NCBI GenBank assembly: GCA_905234355.1
Contig: CAJOHP010000043.1
Location: forward strand, 1 to 13,249
From: an uncultured Prevotella sp.
Lineage (GTDB): Bacteria > Bacteroidota > Bacteroidia > Bacteroidales > Bacteroidaceae
Direction of reading: 5' to 3'
Length of the DNA stretch: 13,249 nucleotides
The notes beneath the pieces are model-generated. The model was given only the letters and a program-made list of their open reading frames with translations. It was not told where the DNA came from and searched no databases. Position numbers and translations under genes: made by a program. Positions 1-7,314 of the stretch are shown here, piece after piece. The first letter of the stretch is position 1, and each line of letters starts with the position of its first letter.

Positions 1-14
1 GACCCCACCCCCGA

Positions 15-36
15 CCCCTCCCCTACAAGGGAGGGG
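15..36. repeat. Intergenic C/G-rich hairpin (possible dispersed extragenic palindrome)
   Basis: An exact 8-bp inverted repeat: CCCCTCCC at 15-22 and GGGAGGGG at 29-36, with a 6-base loop. It sits in C-rich DNA downstream of the secreted PKD protein gene, about 95 bp past its stop. No T-run follows on either strand, so it is not a standard intrinsic terminator. Its make-up suggests a dispersed extragenic palindrome, but only one copy lies in this window, so repetition is inferred. Confidence 0.45.
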
Positions 37-94
37 AGTGCCATGCGGTCTGTTTCGCTACCGGTTTACCGACGTTCAGACTTTTTCAAGTGGA

Positions 95-129
95 CTCAGG
101 TCTTATGAGCCCCATAAGCCTTATAGCCT
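95..129 (-). repeat. Degenerate 9-bp-period repeat downstream of the PKD protein gene
   Basis: Read in the sense of the upstream gene (minus strand), the sequence just after the stop codon falls into units AGGCTATA, AGGCTTATG, GGGCTCATA and AGACCTGAG, a decayed 9-bp period. Adjacent units also form a 6-bp hairpin, CTTATG at 102-107 with CATAAG at 113-118. A similar pattern lies after the lyase gene at 9541-9567. No T-run follows, so a role as terminator is not supported. Confidence 0.45.
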
Positions 130-130
130 A

Positions 131-2020
131 TCAGCGAAACACTTTGCGGGCGGTGCCGTCAGGATACCGTTCTATCAGGAGGCTGCGGCCCTTGCCCTGA
201 CGCACTGTGACCGGGCGCCCCTGCAGGTCGTAGGCGGCAACTGCCGAGCGTCGCGGCTCGCCCGCGCCGACTGCGGGCCGCACTGCGTCGTAGCCCGGCC
301 CCGGGCCGTAGGTGAGTCGCGGTGTGACGGCCAGCGACACCGGCTCCTCATTCTCATACCATGTGTAGGTGCCCAAGGGCTCGTAGGTCTGTGGGTCTTC
401 GTCTTCCAGCTCGTGCCATGTGGTGCTGCGCCCGGCATGGTCGCGACGCAGGGCCATGATGCAGATGTTGTCGCTCTCCTGCCGCTCGGCATCGCTGCGG
501 CATGGTATGCCGCTCACCACGACGAAGAACGGTTCGCTCACCTCGACCTCACGGTCCAGCCGGAAGCCCGTGGGCAGGTAGTACTGCTCGTCGCTCACCA
601 GGTCGGAGGCCCGCACGCTGCCCCGCGCCAGCTCCTCGCCGGGGGTGCCGTCGGCAGACACACGGCAGACAGCCACGCTGATGTCGGCATCGGGCGTGAT
701 GGTGAAGGTGCGGGTGAAGTAGACCTCCACGCTGTCGATGGCGGCTGGCCGCAGCGGGGCGTCGAACCACTCGGCAAAGCGTGTCATGCCCAGCGAGTTG
801 CTGCCCGCATAGAAGCCGTAGTATCCCAGACTGATCTCGCCCAGGCCGTCCTGTTCGTCGAGCGCCACGTTCCACACATACTGACTTCCGCCCACCTGCA
901 GTGCACGCACCATGAAGTCCTGCGATGTGCCCACGCTGTTGCCCACGCTGAGCGTCATGCCGTAGAGCCCCGGCTCGTCGTAGGCCACCACGGGGTCTTT
1001 GTCCGCACTCTCCGCGGGCGACCCGCCGGGGAAGGTCCACTGCCACTGCGTGGGATGGCCTGTCGAGCGGTCGGCATACTGCACCGTGGTGCCGGCCGGT
1101 ATGAATTCGGCCACCCAGGGCGAGAGGTAGCCCACGCCGGGCAGGCCGATGAGTGCCTGCGGTGCCTGTGCGCTGACGACCACAAAGCCCTCGCGCACCA
1201 TCGTGTCCTGGCCGTCGTCGTTTCTGACCGTGAGCTTCACGGGGTAGGTGCCTGCCTGTTCGTAGGTCACCACGGGGTTGGGACTGCGCGACGTGCGTGG
1301 CTTGCCGCCCTCGAAGGTCCACGTGCGCTGTAGGTCGTCGCCCGCGGATTCATCGACGAAGTGCACCTTGTCGCCCTCGTTGATGCGCACCACCGCGTCG
1401 TCGCCGGTGCTCGTCTGCACCAGCCGGAAACCGTCGATGGCGATGTCTTCGCCGCTCGGGCCTAAGTACTGGAAGGAGAAGGCGCAGCGCCGTCCGGCCC
1501 AGGCCGAGAGATCTATCTCGAACTTCTGCCATGACGGTCCCGTGTACTCATGCTCCTGCGACCACATGAAGCCGCTGAGCAGCTGCGTGGTCTCCTCGCG
1601 GTCCATGTCGGTGACGTAGAACTTCCAGTCGGCATAGACCAGGAAGACGGAGCGGAAACACACGTAGAACTCGGCTCGGCTCTGCGGCCTCACCACCATG
1701 TCGGGCGATGCGGCCACCTCGTTCTGTGTGGCCGTGGGGTGCTGCAGCACGCAGAGCGAGTAGCGGCTCTGTGGGTCTATGCTGCTGAAGGGGCGGCACG
1801 TGCTGTAGGGCACCTGCTCGGAGAGATACCACGTGTAGCGGTCGTAAGCTGTGGGGGCGTAGCTCCACGTGAGCGCTTCCTCCTCGCTGTCCCAGCCCTG
1901 ATGGTAGTAGACGGTGGCGGTCTCCTCGGCCGTAAACGCGGCATGAGGAGCCTGTGCACGGGCGCTGAGACAGGCAATGACGGCGGCTGCTGCGAGCAGC
2001 CAGTGGCGTTGCTTCTTCAT
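131..2020 (-). CDS. Secreted multidomain protein: jelly-roll (cleaved-adhesin-like) plus two PKD domains
   Basis: A 629-residue exported protein with no recognisable catalytic domain. Residues 1-23 form a signal peptide (KKQR, then an Ala/Leu-rich core ending ARA-Q). Residues ~30-200 look like a jelly-roll domain of the cleaved-adhesin/MAM type, ending in W.KFEIDLSAWAG and DIAIDGFRLV. Two PKD domains follow at ~205-282 (WTFEGGKPRTS, then YEQAGTYPVKLTV) and ~300-376 (WTFPGGSPA, then YDEPGLYGMTLSV). Residues ~380-585 are a further beta-rich region (GYYGFYAGSNSLGMTRFAEWF, similar in feel to accessory domains of secreted Bacteroidales proteins). The C-terminus has a DLQGRPV tail. I chose the ATG at 2018-2020 because it directly precedes the signal peptide. 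An in-frame TTG at 2042-2044 lies inside the -7 promoter element and cannot be translated from that promoter. Likely role: surface or secreted binding of protein or glycan. The role is inferred; the domain calls are from sequence pattern. Confidence 0.85.
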   Translation of the reverse strand: MKKQRHWLLAAAAVIACLSARAQAPHAAFTAEETATVYYHQGWDSEEEALTWSYAPTAYDRYTWYLSEQVPYSTCRPFSSIDPQSRYSLCVLQHPTATQNEVAASPDMVVRPQSRAEFYVCFRSVFLVYADWKFYVTDMDREETTQLLSGFMWSQEHEYTGPSWQKFEIDLSAWAGRRCAFSFQYLGPSGEDIAIDGFRLVQTSTGDDAVVRINEGDKVHFVDESAGDDLQRTWTFEGGKPRTSRSPNPVVTYEQAGTYPVKLTVRNDDGQDTMVREGFVVVSAQAPQALIGLPGVGYLSPWVAEFIPAGTTVQYADRSTGHPTQWQWTFPGGSPAESADKDPVVAYDEPGLYGMTLSVGNSVGTSQDFMVRALQVGGSQYVWNVALDEQDGLGEISLGYYGFYAGSNSLGMTRFAEWFDAPLRPAAIDSVEVYFTRTFTITPDADISVAVCRVSADGTPGEELARGSVRASDLVSDEQYYLPTGFRLDREVEVSEPFFVVVSGIPCRSDAERQESDNICIMALRRDHAGRSTTWHELEDEDPQTYEPLGTYTWYENEEPVSLAVTPRLTYGPGPGYDAVRPAVGAGEPRRSAVAAYDLQGRPVTVRQGKGRSLLIERYPDGTARKVFR

Positions 2021-2041
2021 GGGTATGTAACTTTTTTGGTG

Positions 2042-2049
2042 CAAATATA
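2042..2049 (-). promoter_or_regulatory. Bacteroidota -7 promoter element (TATATTTG) for the PKD protein gene
   Basis: The minus strand reads TATATTTG, an exact match to TAnnTTTG, 21 bp upstream of the ATG. Transcription would start roughly 7-10 bases further on, leaving a leader of only about 10-15 nt. I see no clear -33 TTTG at the usual distance. There is no Shine-Dalgarno; the leader is A-rich. Confidence 0.75.
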
Positions 2050-2125
2050 CGAATAATTATCCATTTGCGCCACCTTTTGCCCACATTTTCTGCGTCTGTT
2101 GCCCCTGATTGTGAGAATAATTGTG

Positions 2126-2133
2126 TATCTTTG
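2126..2133 (+). promoter_or_regulatory. Bacteroidota -7 promoter element (TATCTTTG) for the large adhesin-like gene
   Basis: TATCTTTG matches TAnnTTTG exactly and lies 34 bp before the ATG at 2168. The best -33 candidate is TTG at 2099-2101, 24 bp upstream, slightly longer than typical. It points away from the -7 element at 2042-2049, so this 147-bp gap is a divergent promoter region. Confidence 0.75.
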
Positions 2134-2167
2134 CAGCATCTTTTGCAACAAAAAGCCACACACCATT

Positions 2168-5080
2168 ATGACAAAAACCTGCTTACATACCCTTCTGTGC
2201 TTGCTCCTGCTGTCGGCGGGCCTGCCTGTCGCGGCTCAGAGCGACGACATCGACGTGCTGCTGGACGAAGACCTGAGCACGGAGGAGAGCTTCGCTCGCT
2301 TCACCGTGGTCAATGCCAACCAGGACAGTCAGACCTGGATGCTGGGTCTGCAAGGCGCCTGCATCCGCCGCACGTCGGCCATCGGCCACGACGACTACCT
2401 CGTCACGCCCGAGGTGACGCTGCGGCGCGGCCGTACCTACACGCTGCGCTACACGGCGAAGTGCATCGTAGAGGGCCCAGAGGAGCGTCTCACGGTGCGC
2501 CTGGGTCAGGGCACGTCGCCCGACGCTTTTACCACCATAGTCGCCCTGGAGCGGGGCTTCAGCCAGAAGGCCGACGAGATGGTGGAGCATCAGTTCACCG
2601 TGGCGGCCGACGGCTCCTACCGTCTGGCCCTGCACGACGTGAGCGCAAGGTCGGCGGCTCAGTCGTTCTATGTGCGCGACCTGAGCCTCACTGTGCCCGT
2701 GTCGCCGTTGTCGCCGCAGCCTGTGGGCGAGCTGACCGTCACCCCCGACGCTGCCGGTGCCCTGTGTGCCACCATCAGCTTCCTGGCTCCGGAGCTGACG
2801 CGCGGCGGACAGCCGCTCACCGCCATCGATGCCATCGAGGTGTGGCGCGACGAGCAGCTCGTGGCCACCGTCAGTCAGCCCCTGCCCGGCGCACGGCTCA
2901 CCGTGAGCGATGAGGGCGAGGGAATGGATGCTCCGTCCATGGTCACTTACACCGTGCGCACGCTGAACAGCGAGGGCCACAGCACAGCAACGGCACAGAC
3001 CTATGTGGGCGAGGACTTCCCGAAAGCCCCCGCCTGGGCCACACTGCGTGACGACGGCCAGCATATCGTCGCATCGTGGGAAGCTGTGAGCGAGGGCATA
3101 CGCGGCTATAGCGTCAATGCCGCCGCCGTCACCTACTGCATAGAAGATGCAGCCACGGGTGTGCCGATAGCTACCGGACTGAGCAGCACCACCTACACCC
3201 TGCCGGTGCCCGCTGCCGAGGGTGTCCTGCAGCAGCATCGCTACGTCGTCTATGCCCAGACAACGGCCGGCCCCGGGCCATCCGTCGCCACCAACCGCTT
3301 GGTGAGCGGTCAGCCGCTCGCACTGCCCCTCATGCAGTCGTTTGGTGTCGCCACGTGGCCCGACGCTGCCTCGTGGTGGACCACCTATGAGCAGAGCAGC
3401 TGGGACGAGTGGCAGCGCGACGACGACAGCAGCGATGGCGACGGTGCCTCGCTCCTGGCCCGCCCCTACAGCAGCGACGAGCACATGGGTCTGCATACGG
3501 CCAAGCTCGACCTCAGGGGCAGCATGCGCCCCTGCATCGTGTTCAGCCATAAGGCCGAGGCCGGGCAGCCGACCCGCATCAGCCTCTGGGCCGACGTGCC
3601 GCCACAGGGCTCCCCCCAGCTGCTCTATAGCTACGGCCCAGAGGTCCCGGAAGTCCCAGAAGCCCTGGACACCCCTGCCTCCTGGCAGCGCGAGGCTGTA
3701 GACCTCAGTGCCTACAAGGACCAACCCTACGTGGTGCTGTCGCTCGTGGCTGAAAGCCCGTCGGGCGTAGCTGTCGCATTAGACGACATCGCCATCTACG
3801 ACGTGCCCCTGTGCGACCTCACACCTGCCATCGCCCTGCCCAAGAAGACGCGCACGGGCCGTCAGACCGACATACAGGTGCAGCTGCGCAACCTTGGCAG
3901 CACCACTGCCGAGGGCGCAAGGCTACAGCTGAAGGCCGCCGGCGACACGTTCTGCGACATGTCGCTGCCTGCCATTGCTCCTTACGCCACCGTCAGCATG
4001 ACGGTCGGCCGCACCGCACTCGTCACCGACCCTGCACAGCTTGCCATCGAGGCTGTCGTGACGTGCGACGCCGATGTCGACGACAGCAACGACACCGCCA
4101 TGGCCACCATGCGCATAGAGCAGACCACACTGCCCACCGTGCCCCTGCTTACCGGCCACGACACGGGCAGTGCCGTAGAGCTGTCGTGGCAGACGCCCGA
4201 ACAGACCGTGGACTACACTACCGAGGACTTTGAGTCCTACGACGCTTTTGCCGCCGACCTGTCGCCCTGGACAACCATCGACGCCGACGGCCTGCCCATC
4301 TTCAGCGTCGAGGGCGTGAGCTTCCCGCAGAACGGACAGGCCATGTCGTTCGTCGTCTTCAACCCCATCGAGGCGGGCTGGAACGCCAAGGACAACCCCA
4401 CCACGATGCCCCGCTCTGGCAATCAGTATGCTGCGAGCTTCGCCCCCGACGACTGGTATGCCCAGAACGACGACTGGCTCGTCTCGCCCCTGCTCACTGC
4501 CGGCGAGGAGCAGACCGTGAGCTTCTTTGCCCGCTCCGTCTCGAGCTACTACGGGGGCGACGGCTTCGACATCCTCTACAGCACGACGGGCTGCCAGCCG
4601 GCCGACTTCACCTACAAGTGCAATGAGACGCCCTGCGAGGCCACCGAGGACCGCTGGACCGAGTTCTTCGCCGACCTGCCCGCCGAGGCCCGCTACTTCG
4701 CCATACACTACAATGCACCGGGCACCGTGGGCCTGCTCGTCGACGACGTGACCTACCTGGCCCCCACACCCGCCCCCACGGGCTACAACATCTACCGCGA
4801 CCGGCAGCTCATAGCCCACGTCGGCGCCACCACTTATTACTATAAGGACACACAGGCCCCCGCCGGGCGCCACACCTACTACGTGACAGCCACCTATGCC
4901 ACCGGCGAGTCGGACTTGAGCGCCCCCTATGCCGCCACTGTGGCCACCAGTGTCCCGTATGTTGCAACAGTGGTGCCAGCCGCCTCCACGGTACTGCGCG
5001 ACCTGCAGGGCCGCCCCCTCAGCCGCCCCCCGCGCCACGGCATCTACCTGCGTGGCAACAGGAAGACATTGGTCAGATGA
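2168..5080 (+). CDS. Large secreted adhesin-like protein (jelly-roll, FN3-like and CARDB-like modules)
   Basis: A 970-residue exported protein. Residues 1-23 are a signal peptide (MTKTCLH, then a Leu-rich core ending VAAQ). In order I read: a jelly-roll region ~25-175 (begins LLDEDLSTEESF); two FN3-like segments ~178-380; a second jelly-roll ~382-548, ending VALDDIAIYDVP; a CARDB-like segment ~549-650 (LRNLGSTTAEG, DVDDSNDTA); a classic cleaved-adhesin domain ~682-858 (TEDFESYD, NDDWLVSPLL, ending LLVDDVTYLAP); an FN3-like domain ~858-925 (GYNIYRDRQLIA, HTYYVTA); and a short tail with DLQGRPL and GIYL. Cleaved-adhesin domains are known from gingipains and many Bacteroidota surface proteins. 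No protease or glycosidase motif is visible. The ATG at 2168 is preferred: it starts the signal peptide, while the in-frame TTG at 2099 lies upstream of the promoter. Likely a surface or secreted binding protein; its ligand is unknown. Confidence 0.85.
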   Translation: MTKTCLHTLLCLLLLSAGLPVAAQSDDIDVLLDEDLSTEESFARFTVVNANQDSQTWMLGLQGACIRRTSAIGHDDYLVTPEVTLRRGRTYTLRYTAKCIVEGPEERLTVRLGQGTSPDAFTTIVALERGFSQKADEMVEHQFTVAADGSYRLALHDVSARSAAQSFYVRDLSLTVPVSPLSPQPVGELTVTPDAAGALCATISFLAPELTRGGQPLTAIDAIEVWRDEQLVATVSQPLPGARLTVSDEGEGMDAPSMVTYTVRTLNSEGHSTATAQTYVGEDFPKAPAWATLRDDGQHIVASWEAVSEGIRGYSVNAAAVTYCIEDAATGVPIATGLSSTTYTLPVPAAEGVLQQHRYVVYAQTTAGPGPSVATNRLVSGQPLALPLMQSFGVATWPDAASWWTTYEQSSWDEWQRDDDSSDGDGASLLARPYSSDEHMGLHTAKLDLRGSMRPCIVFSHKAEAGQPTRISLWADVPPQGSPQLLYSYGPEVPEVPEALDTPASWQREAVDLSAYKDQPYVVLSLVAESPSGVAVALDDIAIYDVPLCDLTPAIALPKKTRTGRQTDIQVQLRNLGSTTAEGARLQLKAAGDTFCDMSLPAIAPYATVSMTVGRTALVTDPAQLAIEAVVTCDADVDDSNDTAMATMRIEQTTLPTVPLLTGHDTGSAVELSWQTPEQTVDYTTEDFESYDAFAADLSPWTTIDADGLPIFSVEGVSFPQNGQAMSFVVFNPIEAGWNAKDNPTTMPRSGNQYAASFAPDDWYAQNDDWLVSPLLTAGEEQTVSFFARSVSSYYGGDGFDILYSTTGCQPADFTYKCNETPCEATEDRWTEFFADLPAEARYFAIHYNAPGTVGLLVDDVTYLAPTPAPTGYNIYRDRQLIAHVGATTYYYKDTQAPAGRHTYYVTATYATGESDLSAPYAATVATSVPYVATVVPAASTVLRDLQGRPLSRPPRHGIYLRGNRKTLVR

Positions 5081-5138
5081 CCAAAGGAGCATGCCCACCC
5101 AAGACATGAACATCACAAAAACATATCATACAAAAAAC

Positions 5139-7130
5139 ATGGAACCCATCAAGACCCAAATTCCCGAGAATGCCTTCCGCGAGCTGCACGAAGGCGAACA
5201 CTACGAACCGCTCATGTCGCCGCACAGCGTCTACCCCGAGGCCAACGCCTGGTCGGTGACGTGGGGCGTGGTCATGGCCATGCTCTTCTCTGCCGCCGCC
5301 GCCTATCTGGGACTGAAGGTGGGGCAGGTGTTTGAGGCCGCCCTGCCCATCGCCATCATTGCCGTGGGCATCAGCACGGCCACGCGCCGCAGCAATGCGC
5401 TGGGCGAGAACGTCATCATCCAGAGCATCGGCGCCTGCTCGGGCGCCGTCGTGGCAGGCGCCATCTTCACCCTGCCCGCCATCTACATCCTCCAGGCGAA
5501 GTATCCCGAGGTGTCGGCATCGTTTATGAAGATATTCCTCTCCTCGCTCTTAGGCGGCATCATCGGCATCCTGTTCATGATACCGTTCCGCAAATATTTC
5601 GTGGGCGACATGCACGGCAAGTATCCCTTCCCCGAGGCTACGGCCACCACGCAGGTGCTGGTGAGCGGAGCCAAGGGTGGCGACCAGGCCAAGCCGCTGC
5701 TCGTGGCCGGCATCGTGGGTGGTATCTACGATTTCATCGCGGCCACTTTCGGCTGGTGGAACGAAAACTTCACCTCGCGCGTCGTGGGCTGGGGCGAGCA
5801 ACTGGCCGACCAGGCCAAGCTGGTGTTCAAGATCAACACCGGTGCTGCCGTGCTCGGCCTGGGCTACATCATCGGCCTGAAGTATGCCTTCATCATCTGC
5901 CTCGGCTCGGTGGCCGTGTGGTGGCTCGTGGTGCCTGGCATGGCACTCATCTGGGGCGGCGACGTGCTCAACCAGTGGGACCCCTCCATCACGACTGCCG
6001 TGGGCGACATGAGTCCCGAGCAAATCTTCCGCGCCTATGGCAAGTCCATCGGCATCGGCGCCATAGCCATGGCCGGCATCATAGGCATCGTGAAGTCGTG
6101 GGACATCATCGTGGGTGCAGTGAAGCGCCTCATCCCGCAGAAGTCGGACGCCGCCTCCACGGGAGTCGCTGCAGCCCCCCAAGACACGCTGCGCACGGAG
6201 CGCGACCTGCCCGTCAGGTTCATCGGCGTGGCCTCGGGCGTGACGTTGCTGCTCACGTTCCTCTTCTTCTGGTTCGGCGTGATGGACGGCAACGTGCTGC
6301 AGGCCCTGGTGGGCATCGTGCTGGTGGCCGTCATTGCCTTCCTCTTCACCACCGTGTCGGCCAATGCCATAGCCATCGTGGGCAGCAATCCCGTGAGCGG
6401 CATGACGCTGATGACGCTCATCCTCGCTTCGGTCATCATGGTGGCCGTGGGCCTGAGCGGCACGAGCGGCATGGTGGCCGCCCTGGTCATGGGCGGTGTG
6501 GTGTGCACGGCGCTGGCCATGGCCGGTGCGTTCATCACCGACTTGAAGATAGGCTACTGGCTGGGCAGCACGCCGCGCACGCAGGAGTCGTGGAAATTCC
6601 TGGGCACGCTGGTGGCCGCCGCCACCGTGGGCGGTGTGATGATGCTGCTCAACGAGACCTACGGCTTTGCCTCGGGCCAGCTGGCAGCTCCTCAGGCCAA
6701 CGCCATGGCTGCGGTGATAGACCCGCTGATGAACGGTGTGGGCGCTCCCTGGCTGCTCTATGCCATCGGCGCCGTGCTCGCCGTGGTGCTCACGCTGGTG
6801 AAGGTGCCGGCCCTGCCCTTCGCTCTGGGCATGTTCATCCCTCTGGAGCTCAACCTGCCGCTGCTCGTGGGCGGTGGCATCAGCTGGTATGTCACCACAC
6901 GCTCCGACGACAAGGCCCAGAACGACGCTCGTGGCGAGCGCGGCACGCTCATCGCCTCGGGATTCATCGCCGGCGGTGCGCTCATGGGCGTGGTCAGTGC
7001 ACTGCTGCGCTTCACCGGCGTCAACCTGCTCAGCGATGCCTGGCTGCAGAGCTCGCTCTCCGAGCTCTGTGCCCTCGCGGCCTATGTGCTGCTCATTGTC
7101 TACTTCGTCAGGGCCACCAAGAAATCCTGA
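5139..7130 (+). CDS. OPT-family (oligopeptide/metal-chelate) transporter
   Basis: A 663-residue inner-membrane protein of the oligopeptide transporter (OPT) superfamily, whose members take up small peptides or metal-chelate complexes, probably by proton coupling. Supporting sequence: AYLGLKVGQ at residues 55-63 in the first membrane segment, then NVIIQSIGACSGAVVAG, a PFPEATATTQVL segment, many long hydrophobic stretches through the protein, a hydrophilic loop at ~328-361, and the family-typical C-terminal PALPFALGMFIPLELNLPLL region around 555-585. Length fits bacterial OPT proteins. Its substrate cannot be read from the sequence. The start is uncertain: in-frame ATGs also occur at 5091 and 5106. 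I chose 5139 for its A-rich leader and because it gives a normal hydrophilic N-terminus. It begins 58 bp after the adhesin-like gene with no TAnnTTTG and no terminator between, so cotranscription is likely. Confidence 0.9.
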   Translation: MEPIKTQIPENAFRELHEGEHYEPLMSPHSVYPEANAWSVTWGVVMAMLFSAAAAYLGLKVGQVFEAALPIAIIAVGISTATRRSNALGENVIIQSIGACSGAVVAGAIFTLPAIYILQAKYPEVSASFMKIFLSSLLGGIIGILFMIPFRKYFVGDMHGKYPFPEATATTQVLVSGAKGGDQAKPLLVAGIVGGIYDFIAATFGWWNENFTSRVVGWGEQLADQAKLVFKINTGAAVLGLGYIIGLKYAFIICLGSVAVWWLVVPGMALIWGGDVLNQWDPSITTAVGDMSPEQIFRAYGKSIGIGAIAMAGIIGIVKSWDIIVGAVKRLIPQKSDAASTGVAAAPQDTLRTERDLPVRFIGVASGVTLLLTFLFFWFGVMDGNVLQALVGIVLVAVIAFLFTTVSANAIAIVGSNPVSGMTLMTLILASVIMVAVGLSGTSGMVAALVMGGVVCTALAMAGAFITDLKIGYWLGSTPRTQESWKFLGTLVAAATVGGVMMLLNETYGFASGQLAAPQANAMAAVIDPLMNGVGAPWLLYAIGAVLAVVLTLVKVPALPFALGMFIPLELNLPLLVGGGISWYVTTRSDDKAQNDARGERGTLIASGFIAGGALMGVVSALLRFTGVNLLSDAWLQSSLSELCALAAYVLLIVYFVRATKKS

Positions 7131-7176
7131 ATAATATCGCATTTTTTCGCTCTTTTATTTTGCGAAGTCACTTCCT

Positions 7177-7216
7177 GGGCGGACAATTGTACCCGTAATC
7201 GTACAATTGTCCGTCC
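7177..7216. promoter_or_regulatory. Long inverted repeat, candidate operator upstream of the lyase
   Basis: GGACAATTGTAC at 7181-7192 and GTACAATTGTCC at 7201-7212 are exact reverse complements across an 8-base spacer. The pairing continues outward to 7177 and 7216 with only one G-T mismatch. Each arm contains the palindrome ACAATTGT (7183-7190 and 7203-7210), so the element also works as two near-identical sites 20 bp apart, about two helical turns. It ends 20-24 bp before the -7 element, where a -33 box would begin and none is seen. That position suits an activator site. Which regulator binds is unknown. Confidence 0.65.
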
Positions 7217-7236
7217 GTCGTTTTCCGCCATAGCCT

Positions 7237-7244
7237 TACATTTG
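7237..7244 (+). promoter_or_regulatory. Bacteroidota -7 promoter element (TACATTTG) for the lyase
   Basis: TACATTTG matches TAnnTTTG exactly, 70 bp upstream of the lyase ATG. No TTTG or TTG lies at the usual -33 spacing (around 7211-7218), which hints at activator dependence through the adjoining inverted repeat. Confidence 0.7.
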
Positions 7245-7314
7245 CAGCAGAAACGTGCGTTTGCACGAGTGCAGGTATATACAGACGAAACAAACTAATA
7301 ACTAAAAAAGAATA

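Larger units (their letters stand above)
7131..7314 (+). promoter_or_regulatory. 184-bp regulatory gap between transporter and lyase genes
   Basis: This gap holds, in order: a T-rich stretch 7142-7160 flanked by a weak 5-bp pair (TCGCA 7137-7141 with TGCGA 7161-7165), a long inverted repeat at 7177-7216, a -7 promoter element at 7237-7244, and a ~65-nt leader. The leader holds two overlapping small hairpins: CGTGC 7254-7258 with GCACG 7263-7267, and TGCAC 7262-7266 with GTGCA 7269-7273. They share bases and so exclude each other. The end is A-rich with no Shine-Dalgarno. I see no clear terminator for the transporter gene. Confidence 0.6.

Noticed and set aside
38..1333. Long open frame antisense to the PKD protein gene
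   Set aside because: It is a by-product of GC-rich coding sequence on the other strand: the translation is rich in His, Arg, Ala and Gly with no domain, and the minus-strand frame has a signal peptide, PKD motifs and a promoter.
2183..5116. Long open frames antisense to the adhesin-like gene (2183-3724 and 3923-5116, minus)
   Set aside because: Composition is His/Gly/Arg-rich with no recognisable domain, while the plus-strand frame is a continuous modular secreted protein.
5091..5138. Upstream starts of the OPT gene at ATG 5091 or 5106
   Set aside because: AGGAG at 5085-5089 is only 1 base from the first and 16 from the second, and the added residues carry no recognisable family sequence. 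The A-rich stretch before 5139 fits better. This remains uncertain.
5550..7142. 530-codon open frame antisense to the OPT gene
   Set aside because: It is extremely rich in His, Gln, Asp and Glu, as expected for the complement of hydrophobic GC-rich codons. No family is recognised.
7181..7212. Inverted repeat read as an intrinsic terminator of the transporter gene
   Set aside because: The nearest T-run (TTTT, 7221-7224) is 8 bp past the stem, and the arms contain internal palindromes typical of protein sites. It is kept as an operator candidate, but termination is not excluded.
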